Part shown: positions 15,420-22,959 of the stretch, piece after piece
Layout: each line of letters begins with the position of its first letter
Position numbering within the stretch: position 1 is the stretch's first letter
Source: Candidatus Omnitrophota bacterium
GTDB lineage: Bacteria > Omnitrophota > Gorgyraeia > Gygaellales > Profunditerraquicolaceae
Direction of reading: 5' to 3'
Assembly: GCA_026387315.1 (NCBI GenBank)
Contig: JAPLLY010000059.1
Location: forward strand, 1-40,671
DNA length: 40,671 nucleotides
The notes under the pieces: model-generated
What the model was told of the DNA's origin: nothing
The model's database searches: none
The model's input: only the letters and a program-made list of their open reading frames with translations
Program-made: the position numbers and the translations under genes

Positions 15420-16232
15420 TTACTCGAGTAATTTTTGCACTAACATCAGCCCCAAAAACGCGAAGATAAACACCAGAATTCCCATGGTATCGTGGAATAT
15501 TCCCATAGCGTATTTTTCTCCGTAAATTTCACTGACTAATCCTAAAGTTGTGATTCTGATAATATTCGTCGCCACGGCTATCGGGATGGAAGAAACAAAT
15601 AAAATAGTTTTCCGCGGCCGTGAAAGATGGCTAAAATATGCCGCCAGAGCGCCTAGTGAGATTAACGCTACCAATGAGCGTATTCCTGAACAAGGGTCTT
15701 CCACCATCAGCGTGGCATGTATGGTTCTTAGAAGGCTGCCTTCTCTTATCGTGGCAACTCCTATTTTATTCATCAGGATAGCTGACGCTTGCGCGGCAAA
15801 TATCTTTAATTTAAAACTTAAACTGGCAATTAAAGCCAGCGGCAAGGGTATCATCGATATGAGAAAGCAAACCGGAAAAGCAAGTTTTTTAAGAAAATCT
15901 TTGCCAAGCGCAATCAAAATTAAGCCAATCAAAGTAACAATCAAAGAAAATCCCGACGAGAAAGAAACCCTGAAGCTGATACTTATGGCGTGGATCAAAA
16001 GGCCAAGGCCAAAAAGCAGCCATCCGGAATTTACCGGCTTGATAATTAATTTGCTCAACTCCTCCCTCTTCTGCCAGATAATGAAGGCGCTGATAAAAGG
16101 AACTAGAAATCCATGGCTGTAATAAGTATCTTTGGCGCTCCATCTGTCAATCATCCACCTAAATGTCGGGATGTAGGCAACGGCTACCAACGCTAGTAAT
16201 GCGAACAATTTAATCAGATCATTTTTTTTCAT
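15420..16232 (-). CDS. Exosortase (PEP-CTERM processing transpeptidase-like enzyme)
   Basis: A 270-residue integral membrane protein with about eight segments. The proposed catalytic triad is present: Cys181 in VEDPCSGIRSL, Arg226 in NIIRITTL and His247 in IFHDTMG. The N-terminal YYSHGFLVPFISAFIIWQKR is typical. Exosortase is thought to cleave PEP-CTERM proteins and transfer them to a surface glycan. Four matching substrates lie directly downstream, and EpsI follows. ATG with GAAGGAGAAAATA upstream is a good start. The subclass (XrtA-type numbering) cannot be decided from motifs alone. Confidence 0.95.
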   Translation of the reverse strand: MKKNDLIKLFALLALVAVAYIPTFRWMIDRWSAKDTYYSHGFLVPFISAFIIWQKREELSKLIIKPVNSGWLLFGLGLLIHAISISFRVSFSSGFSLIVTLIGLILIALGKDFLKKLAFPVCFLISMIPLPLALIASLSFKLKIFAAQASAILMNKIGVATIREGSLLRTIHATLMVEDPCSGIRSLVALISLGALAAYFSHLSRPRKTILFVSSIPIAVATNIIRITTLGLVSEIYGEKYAMGIFHDTMGILVFIFAFLGLMLVQKLLE

Positions 16233-16254
16233 TATTTTCTCCTTCAGTAACGAG

Positions 16255-16344
16255 TTCCCTCCCCCTTGTGGGGAGGGCTAGGGAGGGGGGTCAACACATC
16301 GTGCTCCCCCACCCCTAACCCCTCCCACCAAGGGAGGGGAATTT
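16255..16344. repeat. Double family A repeat upstream of exosortase
   Basis: Two oppositely oriented copies: CCCTCCCCCTTGTGGGGAGGG with GGCTAGGGAGGGGG, then GCTCCCCCACCCCTAACC with CCACCAAGGGAGGGG. The exosortase ribosome binding site sits at its left boundary. Confidence 0.8.
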
Positions 16345-16370
16345 ATTTAAAATCTTTATCTTTATTCTAT

Positions 16371-17417
16371 TTAAGTTTTCGCCCTTTCAAAATCAAGTAA
16401 TTTGGAATTTTTAAGCCATCTTAAGGTTAGTAAAATGGTAACCAGGATCGCTGAAAATGCCCAAATTCCTTTCATCCCGCTTAAAGCTATAGCAATTAAT
16501 CCAAACGAAAGCGTAAGCCAGTATAAGGTTAATACTGCTTTTGTTTGTGAGCCTTCCCTAAACAACAGCCGATGGTGGATATGTTCTTTATCCGCTTTCA
16601 TTATACCCTTGCCGCTTAGTGTCCTGCGAATAATCGCTAATCCGGTATCCATAAAAGGAATAGCCATGGCAATCACCGGCACCAGCACCGCGCTAAAAGT
16701 CGCGCCTTTATAAGCTCCTTCTATGGAGATAATCGCCAGAATAAACCCTAAAAACATGCTTCCGGAATCTCCCATAAATATCTTAGCCGGATAAAAATTA
16801 TACGGCAGGAATCCCAAACAGCTTCCGCAAATGGCGATGGATAAAATCGCGGCAATCGGGTTATTAGTTTTAATTGCCGTAAAAAATAAACTTCCGGAGA
16901 TAATCGCCACTACCCCGGAAGATAATCCATCCAGCCCGTCTAAAAGATTAATGGCATTGATAAAACCAACGATCCAAAATACAGTTAAAGCTATGTCCAC
17001 TATTTCCGGAAGGTGAAAATACCCGCCAAAAGGGCTGCTTACTTTTATGATTGTGAAACCAAATAAAGTAACGATTACAGCCGCGGTAACTTGATAAAAT
17101 AATTTTCTCAGCGCGCTTAAGCCTTTAATGTCATCTACGATTCCGGTTAAGACAATGATTAGGGAACTTCCGAGCGCTCCCAACAACCGGTGTATATCGG
17201 ATACAAAAGGCGCTTTGTGGATAAATAAAAGTACGGAAACTAAAAATCCTAAATATATCGCCACCCCGCCTAAAAGCGGCATGGGTTTCTTATTTAATTT
17301 TCTCCAGTTAGGTTTATCCATCCAACCCATCTTTAGGCTTAAGCGTTTGATCAGAGGTGTTAAAATAAGAGAAATTACCTCCGCGATTAAAAATACCAGT
17401 AGATAATATTTAAGCAT
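16371..17417 (-). CDS. Undecaprenyl-phosphate sugar-1-phosphate transferase (WecA/MraY family)
   Basis: Membrane enzyme that moves a sugar-1-phosphate (typically GlcNAc-1-P) onto undecaprenyl phosphate to start a polysaccharide chain. The 348-residue protein has about eleven membrane segments and the family motifs: GIVDDIKGL (Asp95-Asp96), NAINLLDGLDGL (Asp160 and Asp163), FMGDSGSMFLG, and EHIHHRL. The HIHH motif and lack of MraY-specific segments favour WecA/WbpL over MraY. It overlaps the upstream GT2 gene by 8 bp. This is the likely initiating enzyme of the surface polysaccharide made by this locus. Confidence 0.92.
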   Translation of the reverse strand: MLKYYLLVFLIAEVISLILTPLIKRLSLKMGWMDKPNWRKLNKKPMPLLGGVAIYLGFLVSVLLFIHKAPFVSDIHRLLGALGSSLIIVLTGIVDDIKGLSALRKLFYQVTAAVIVTLFGFTIIKVSSPFGGYFHLPEIVDIALTVFWIVGFINAINLLDGLDGLSSGVVAIISGSLFFTAIKTNNPIAAILSIAICGSCLGFLPYNFYPAKIFMGDSGSMFLGFILAIISIEGAYKGATFSAVLVPVIAMAIPFMDTGLAIIRRTLSGKGIMKADKEHIHHRLLFREGSQTKAVLTLYWLTLSFGLIAIALSGMKGIWAFSAILVTILLTLRWLKNSKLLDFERAKT

Positions 17418-18564
17418 CTAGCCTCCTGGCCCTGGTGGTCTGGGCTTTATTCCATATTCTTGTGTCAGCTTTGCGTATAAGCTTGTAAAGCGCGATTAAA
17501 GCCGCAAAATTGACTAAACAAAAATAAAAAGGAACATAGAAAATTTTTATTTTACTTTTATGCCTAAGTAAAAATCCAATTAAAGCCAGTGAATAGAAAG
17601 CTATTTGTAGAATTAATATATAGAGATAAAACGGCTCATGGATAAATATAATGTTAAGTAAGAATATCAGTATCAAATAAAAAGCCACTCCCCAACGCAA
17701 AACTTTATGAAAAAGCAGCTCAAACATTCCCAGCGGGCTTAAATTGAGCAGTTTTTTCCATAAACGTATCGCCCCCTTAAATCCTTGAGAAAGAATTCTT
17801 GCTTTTTGGGCTAACTCTTCTTTTAAGTTTTGGGTGGCGATTTCATAGGCGACAGCTTCGGGTTCGTATAAAACTTTATATTTTTTTGCTTGAATTAAAA
17901 GAGGAATACTAAAGTCATCGGCTACTTCCGGGTCAGGATAGGGATAGGCATGTTTTCTCACTGCTTGTATTGAACCGTTGGTTACCAAGAGTTTCCCTAA
18001 TTTACTTTCCTGAATTTTAATAAAAGTTTCGTACTTCCAATATAAGTTTTCTCCTTTTCCTACGCAGGTAGAATCTGTATCCAAATAACTAAGCCTTCCG
18101 GAGACACAGCCGACTCTTTCATCAGCAAAATTACGGATTAGTTTTTTTAAGGCGTCAGTTTCATAGATTGAATTCGCGTCAGAAAACAAGATTATCTGCC
18201 CCTTTGCCAGCGGGACGGTTTTGTTTAAGGCGGCGACTTTACCCAGCCTCTGTGGGTTATTCACTATTATTATCCGGCTGTCGCTAAAGCCCAAAAGTAT
18301 CTGATGTGTTTTATCCGCACAGCCGTCTAGCGCGAAGATAATCTCCAGTTTATCCGCAGGGTAATCTAAAGCCAGGGCATTGAGAACCTTATCTTTAATT
18401 ACTTTTTCCTCATCGTGCACTGCGATGATCAGGCTGACAAAAGGCGTTATTTCTTCTTTTCGGGCTTCTTTACCCATAATTTTAGCCAGTAAAAATATAA
18501 TTACCGGGTATAAGCAGTAAATAAAAAATGTAAGCCCGCAAAAAAACCAAAATATTATCTTCAT
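17410..18564 (-). CDS. Family 2 glycosyltransferase with C-terminal membrane segments
   Basis: A 384-residue GT-A enzyme with an N-terminal membrane anchor, a catalytic domain starting at FVSLIIAVHDEEKVIKDKV, nucleotide-binding Asp in FALDGCADKT, the DxN-type metal site LFSDANSIYE, and acceptor motif VADDFSIPL. Three hydrophobic segments follow, as in processive synthases of the NodC/HAS type, but the QxxRW motif is not seen. It overlaps the WecA-like gene by 8 bp, so it may act as an early transferase on the lipid-linked sugar. Substrate is unknown. Confidence 0.9.
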   Translation of the reverse strand: MKIIFWFFCGLTFFIYCLYPVIIFLLAKIMGKEARKEEITPFVSLIIAVHDEEKVIKDKVLNALALDYPADKLEIIFALDGCADKTHQILLGFSDSRIIIVNNPQRLGKVAALNKTVPLAKGQIILFSDANSIYETDALKKLIRNFADERVGCVSGRLSYLDTDSTCVGKGENLYWKYETFIKIQESKLGKLLVTNGSIQAVRKHAYPYPDPEVADDFSIPLLIQAKKYKVLYEPEAVAYEIATQNLKEELAQKARILSQGFKGAIRLWKKLLNLSPLGMFELLFHKVLRWGVAFYLILIFLLNIIFIHEPFYLYILILQIAFYSLALIGFLLRHKSKIKIFYVPFYFCLVNFAALIALYKLIRKADTRIWNKAQTTRARRLDA

Positions 18565-18615
18565 TATGAATTCCTTTTTTCCTCCCGTCCGCCGTTCTGT
18601 GCAACTGAAACATTG

Positions 18616-18653
18616 TTCCCTCCCCCCGTGTGGGGAGGGTTAGGGAGGGGGTA
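18616..18653. repeat. Family A palindromic repeat
   Basis: One copy, TTCCCTCCCCCCGTGTGGGG followed by AGGGTTAGGGAGGGGGTA, ends three bases before the stop codon of the next gene on the minus strand. Confidence 0.75.
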
Positions 18654-18656
18654 GAT

Positions 18657-19763
18657 TTAACTAAGAATCTTATCCAAATCCTTAAACACTATCTTCCAGT
18701 CATACTTTTCTTCGATTAACTTCCGCCCGTTCTCGCCCAGGGAAATTCTTAAGGCCTCGTTTTTTAATACATCCAATACGGCTTTAGCGAATTCTTCCGG
18801 AGCATCTCTGATCAACAGATGTTGATTGTTCTCAACTTCGATGCCTTCACAGCCGATAGTGGTAGTAACCACGGCTTTTTTCATGCTGAGTGCCTCTAAT
18901 ATCTTCAGGCGCGTTCCGCTGCCAATGCGCAGGGGTACGATATAAACACAGGCTTTCTGCATGAGCTCTCTTACATCTTCTACAAAACCGGTAACCGTGA
19001 TATTGCTATTTTTCTGTGAGAATTCTTTTATTTTATCCGATGGTTTATTTCCCACGATCCACAGTTTAACCTCAGGAACAGCTTGTTTGACCAGCGGCAG
19101 AATCTCGTTTATAAAATAAACCAGCGCGTCTTCGTTAGGATACCAGCCAATCTGTCCGGTATAGATTAAGGTGTTTTTCTCTATAATATTTGAATTACTA
19201 CTATAGTAGGCGCTTTCTACCCCGTTATTTATCAGATGCACCTTGGATTCCGGAGCATAGCGCAGCATTATTTTCTTATCAACCGGAGAACAGGCAATAG
19301 AGCAGTCAAATTTGTTCCACATTTTTTTCTCAAAATTGCTGAGTTTCCAGCACTCCAGGAAGGCAAATACCTTCTTAAAGATGTTTTTTTCTTTTTGCGC
19401 GTATCTTTTAATGATCATTGATTCGATATTATGCTCATAAAGGATTTTATAAGCTGGATTATCCAGCGGTATATTTAAAGCCCTTTGCACCGCATCGCAG
19501 ATAATTATATCCACAGGGTTCTCTTTTAAATAGCCTGCAATCTTCTTTTTAATTTTTCCGGATGTCCGCAACTTTACCGAAAAAGGCAGAACTGAAAATA
19601 AGCTAAAAAATAAAGCCTTAATTTTGGAATTACCCGGGCTTTCCACTTTCAGGATTACCTGAATGCCTCGGGATTCTAATTCTTTAATTAGATAAAAATT
19701 CCTTTTCTTATACCCATTATGCGCAGGTTCAGGCAAATCCCTAATAAAAAACAAAGCCTTCAT
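18657..19763 (-). CDS. Family 4 glycosyltransferase, exosortase-locus type
   Basis: A 368-residue GT-B enzyme. The N-terminal MKALFFIRDLPEPAHNGYKK resembles sugar transferases associated with PEP-CTERM/exosortase loci. The C-terminal half has the UDP-sugar domain (LIYTGQIGWYPNEDALVYFI, VTGFVEDVRELMQKA, PLRIGSGTRLKILEALSMKK with the family glutamate, TTIGCEGIEV). It is predicted cytosolic or membrane-associated. It is similar in layout to the enzyme at 33934-35136, so these may be paralogues. Donor and acceptor sugars cannot be read from the sequence. Confidence 0.9.
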   Translation of the reverse strand: MKALFFIRDLPEPAHNGYKKRNFYLIKELESRGIQVILKVESPGNSKIKALFFSLFSVLPFSVKLRTSGKIKKKIAGYLKENPVDIIICDAVQRALNIPLDNPAYKILYEHNIESMIIKRYAQKEKNIFKKVFAFLECWKLSNFEKKMWNKFDCSIACSPVDKKIMLRYAPESKVHLINNGVESAYYSSNSNIIEKNTLIYTGQIGWYPNEDALVYFINEILPLVKQAVPEVKLWIVGNKPSDKIKEFSQKNSNITVTGFVEDVRELMQKACVYIVPLRIGSGTRLKILEALSMKKAVVTTTIGCEGIEVENNQHLLIRDAPEEFAKAVLDVLKNEALRISLGENGRKLIEEKYDWKIVFKDLDKILS

Positions 19764-19783
19764 CTATTAATTACTCCAATCTG

Positions 19784-19848
19784 TATTCCCTCCCCCTCGT
19801 GTAATTTGTATTCCCTCCCCCTTCGTGGGGAGGGCTAGGGAGGGGGTA
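19784..19848. repeat. Family A repeat with a partial tandem copy
   Basis: A truncated copy (TGTATTCCCTCCCCCTCGTG) is followed by a full copy (19810-19848) that starts with almost the same bases, as expected from slippage or one-ended duplication. Confidence 0.75.
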
Positions 19849-19853
19849 ATAAA

Positions 19854-21746
19854 TTACTCCATTAATTCTAAAGTTACATCATCAAACCAAGCTGTGCCTT
19901 TGCCGACGAGTTGAGCGCCTAGGTATCCTACTGTGTTTTCTTCCCGCGGGCTAAAATCCACGGAAATTTTCTGCCAGTCTTTAGTGCCAAATACTTCTTC
20001 GGTTCCAAAGTATTCATCCCCGCCGCTTTTATAAGTTACCTTGATCCGTAAAAAAGCGGAATTTTCCACGTCTTTAGCCTTAACCCAGACAGAAAGTTTA
20101 TACTGATATCCGGGTTTTAATGTAAAGCCGGTGCTGCCTTGAACACCTACGCCCACAGACCCCCATCCTTCATCCGGCCCGCCTTGTATTTTTAAAGATG
20201 ATTTTCCTGAATGTTTCACAAAATAATCCAGCGAGGCCTTACTTTTACCTTTCCAGGTTTGAAACTCCCAACTTGCTTTACCGTTTTCAAATCCCGGGTC
20301 AGCCAAGGGAATAGCCACTTTTTTAAGCGGCTTATCTTCAGTTTGTTCAGTTTGCTTCTTAGTAATTCCAAATAAGCCGTCAAATTCCGGAGCAAAGTTG
20401 GATAAGCCTAAGGCATACGCATAAACCATTTTATTTGCTTGCGCGATTAAATTGGCCGCTTCTGTGTATGGCTCATCTTTTTCACTTACCAGCCCCCAAT
20501 TAGCTACTCCAGCATCGTAACATTTTAATGGCGGGTCAAAATATTCAAACCAGTGCACGCCTACAATTGCCGGATGCCGGGCAATCTTTGCCAGGTAGCG
20601 CCAATAGCTTATTCCGCGATCCCGCTGTGTGCGCACGATGCCATGCGGCAGGCCAGCGTCTTGAGCCGAAATAATCACGCCAAGCATAATTGGTTTTTGA
20701 GTATACTTGTATATTTCATCTATCGTTTCATCTAATTTTGGGTCAGTTTGATATCCTTGGTTAAGGTTATATCCGCTCGTGCTAAAAATATCGCAATACT
20801 TTCCCATAGCTGCTACTACTTCCGGATACAATCTGCTAGGCCGGGTGCCTAAGGCCATATGGTATTTATCAAATTCCCGTAAAGTCAGATAAAGAATTTT
20901 AGCGAATTCTTCGGCGATTTCCCGGAAAAATATAAGTTTATCCTTTTCAATAACCGGAGTGTCTTTGATTTTATTAATATTTAATAGTTCTTCAAAAGAA
21001 GAGTAATTGGTTTGCCAGGCGGCATTCAGCTTTTTAATCTCGGAGTATTTAAACTTTAGGAGCTCGATCCAGGCGATTTTGCCGGGTTTACTGCCATCCA
21101 AAGCAATGAAATCATCAGCAAGGCTGCCTCTTCTCCCTTTACTTCCGTACCAGGCCGGTTCATCAGCTAAAAAGTATCCTAATAATTGCGGATCATCAAT
21201 TAAGTAGGGTTGGCTGTTAAATAAGCCCTGCATTTGTTCGCGCGCCGAATCCGCGAAATCTTTAGAAAAAACATCCGGAAAATAACCATAATTTCCTTTA
21301 GGAATGACATTTTCGGATTTTGACGGTAAATTAATCCCAATCACGTAACTAAACCCAGGTTCCCGATAAATACTTTCCGCGGACCAATCACCAATCGTAT
21401 TAAAGCCCCATTTATATAATTGCATCCGGGTTGCCTTTGCCCACTCCTGCTCGTTACCATATTTCTTTAAACATACTTCCTGATATACCCGCCTTCCACT
21501 GCCTGTTTCAGGAATGCCTCCCATACGCACGCAATACATCCCAATTGACCAGAAAACATTGCCTTCAGGAGTAATAATCCACCACCTGTCATTTATATTT
21601 TGAGTATGAAAATAACCCTTTTTTTCGCCTTTTAGGCCCATCCATCCGCCGTATTTATCAAATTGCTTTACTTCTTCAGCGGACACTTTGTTTATAACAG
21701 TAAATAACGATAAAGCGATTATGAAACTAAATATAATTTTTTTCAT
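19854..21746 (-). CDS. Secreted clan-A glycoside hydrolase-like protein with C-terminal carbohydrate-binding module
   Basis: A 630-residue exported protein with signal peptide MKKIIFSFIIALSLFTVINK and cleavage near VSA. Residues about 30-460 resemble TIM-barrel hydrolases of the GH42/GH50/agarase type: FWSIGMYCVR, YFLADEPAWYG with likely acid/base Glu196, and GVHWFEYFDPP. In related enzymes the nucleophile Glu follows a KPxxxGE pattern; here that position is Val357 (KPIMLGVIIS), so retaining catalysis may be lost or use another residue. Residues about 480-630 form a beta-sandwich of CBM4/CBM22 type. It overlaps the ligase-like gene by 20 bp. It may trim or bind the exported polysaccharide. 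Confidence 0.82.
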   Translation of the reverse strand: MKKIIFSFIIALSLFTVINKVSAEEVKQFDKYGGWMGLKGEKKGYFHTQNINDRWWIITPEGNVFWSIGMYCVRMGGIPETGSGRRVYQEVCLKKYGNEQEWAKATRMQLYKWGFNTIGDWSAESIYREPGFSYVIGINLPSKSENVIPKGNYGYFPDVFSKDFADSAREQMQGLFNSQPYLIDDPQLLGYFLADEPAWYGSKGRRGSLADDFIALDGSKPGKIAWIELLKFKYSEIKKLNAAWQTNYSSFEELLNINKIKDTPVIEKDKLIFFREIAEEFAKILYLTLREFDKYHMALGTRPSRLYPEVVAAMGKYCDIFSTSGYNLNQGYQTDPKLDETIDEIYKYTQKPIMLGVIISAQDAGLPHGIVRTQRDRGISYWRYLAKIARHPAIVGVHWFEYFDPPLKCYDAGVANWGLVSEKDEPYTEAANLIAQANKMVYAYALGLSNFAPEFDGLFGITKKQTEQTEDKPLKKVAIPLADPGFENGKASWEFQTWKGKSKASLDYFVKHSGKSSLKIQGGPDEGWGSVGVGVQGSTGFTLKPGYQYKLSVWVKAKDVENSAFLRIKVTYKSGGDEYFGTEEVFGTKDWQKISVDFSPREENTVGYLGAQLVGKGTAWFDDVTLELME

Positions 21747-22959
21747 AGATCCTTTCTAGTGCCGCGGACATAAAAATCAGAAACCAAAGTACGCGGTCCT
21801 GCTGGGCGTGTAGGAATATACCGGCAATCAGAAATCCAATCAACCCAATATAAAATCCTTTAGCATATCCGTTAAGCGGGGATTTGGACTTAATGATTCG
21901 ATTTAAACTTTTAAAAGTATAAAAGATTATCCCTAAAAATAAAATTATCCCGATTATTCCCAATTCTGCCATCATTTCAAGGTACATATTATGCGCCCGG
22001 CCGGGGCTAACCGGAGCGTAGTTACGGTTCTCGTAGTAATAATTACCAACTCCGATGCCAAAAAGAGGATGGCTCAAGAATATTCTCCAGCCAGCTTGAG
22101 CTAAATAGTAGCGGCGGGTGGTAGAATCAATGTCACCGTCACCAATGCCACGGGCATTAGCAGTTACTTGAGTTTTGCTGAAGCGCTCACGTAAATTTTG
22201 GGGCATGGTGTTTATAAATAAAACTACCACAATGCAAACCGCTATAATTGTAAGTATCTTTCTTTTTGATTTAAGAGTTAGAATTAAAAGCATCCCTCCT
22301 AATCCGACTATTCCTCCGCGGGAAACCGTGGAGATTAAAGCCAAGAAAATTACAGTTATAATTCCGATTAAGATTATTTTTAGGGCCCCGTTCTTTTCAG
22401 CTAAAGCCATATAAAATGTAATCGCGATAAATGGCAAGATGGCAATCGCGAATTCGTTAGGACCGTAGCCGGTTCCCCCTGCTCTGTTAATTCCTAAATA
22501 AGATAATACCGTTTGAAGGCAAATAAAGAATATTGAGATGACAATAAGCCAGAGCATTAACCGGAATCTTTTAACATCTTGGATTAAAATAAGTATGGTT
22601 ACGCCTAAAATAGCGTTTGATATGAACATAGTAAAATTTTCTCGCGAAGCCCATCCCGATTGGGTAATCCCCGAGATAAAAATCCAAATTAGGAAAAACA
22701 AGAAAAAGCGCATTTGAGGTTTTTTAAGAAAATCCCAAACGCCTTTTCTGCCCCCGTAGTGTATTAAAGTAGATATAAAAGTCAATGTTCCGATTATTTT
22801 AATTGGCGTTACCATGGTGAATATTCCCAGAAAACTTCCCCCCATGGTTAGCTGAGTTGATATAGGAATCAATATAAGCGTAAGCGCTAGGCCAAACATC
22901 GGGCTGATAAAAATCCCTATTGCCGCGGCTAGGCCAACTACTATAAAAACCGGATTCAT
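21727..22959 (-). CDS. O-antigen ligase / polymerase family (Wzy_C) membrane protein
   Basis: A 410-residue protein with about eleven membrane segments. A large periplasmic loop carries STTRRYYLAQAGWRIFLSHP, FGIGVGNYYYENRN and RAHNMYLEMMAELG, which match the conserved loop of WaaL/Wzy-type proteins. STVSRGGIVGLGGMLL with its Arg is also typical. Such enzymes join or polymerise lipid-linked glycans on the outer face of the inner membrane. Start overlaps the fusion-gene stop by 4 bp. Ligase and polymerase cannot be told apart by sequence; only one such gene is visible in the window. Confidence 0.88.
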   Translation of the reverse strand: MNPVFIVVGLAAAIGIFISPMFGLALTLILIPISTQLTMGGSFLGIFTMVTPIKIIGTLTFISTLIHYGGRKGVWDFLKKPQMRFFLFFLIWIFISGITQSGWASRENFTMFISNAILGVTILILIQDVKRFRLMLWLIVISIFFICLQTVLSYLGINRAGGTGYGPNEFAIAILPFIAITFYMALAEKNGALKIILIGIITVIFLALISTVSRGGIVGLGGMLLILTLKSKRKILTIIAVCIVVVLFINTMPQNLRERFSKTQVTANARGIGDGDIDSTTRRYYLAQAGWRIFLSHPLFGIGVGNYYYENRNYAPVSPGRAHNMYLEMMAELGIIGIILFLGIIFYTFKSLNRIIKSKSPLNGYAKGFYIGLIGFLIAGIFLHAQQDRVLWFLIFMSAALERIYEKNYI

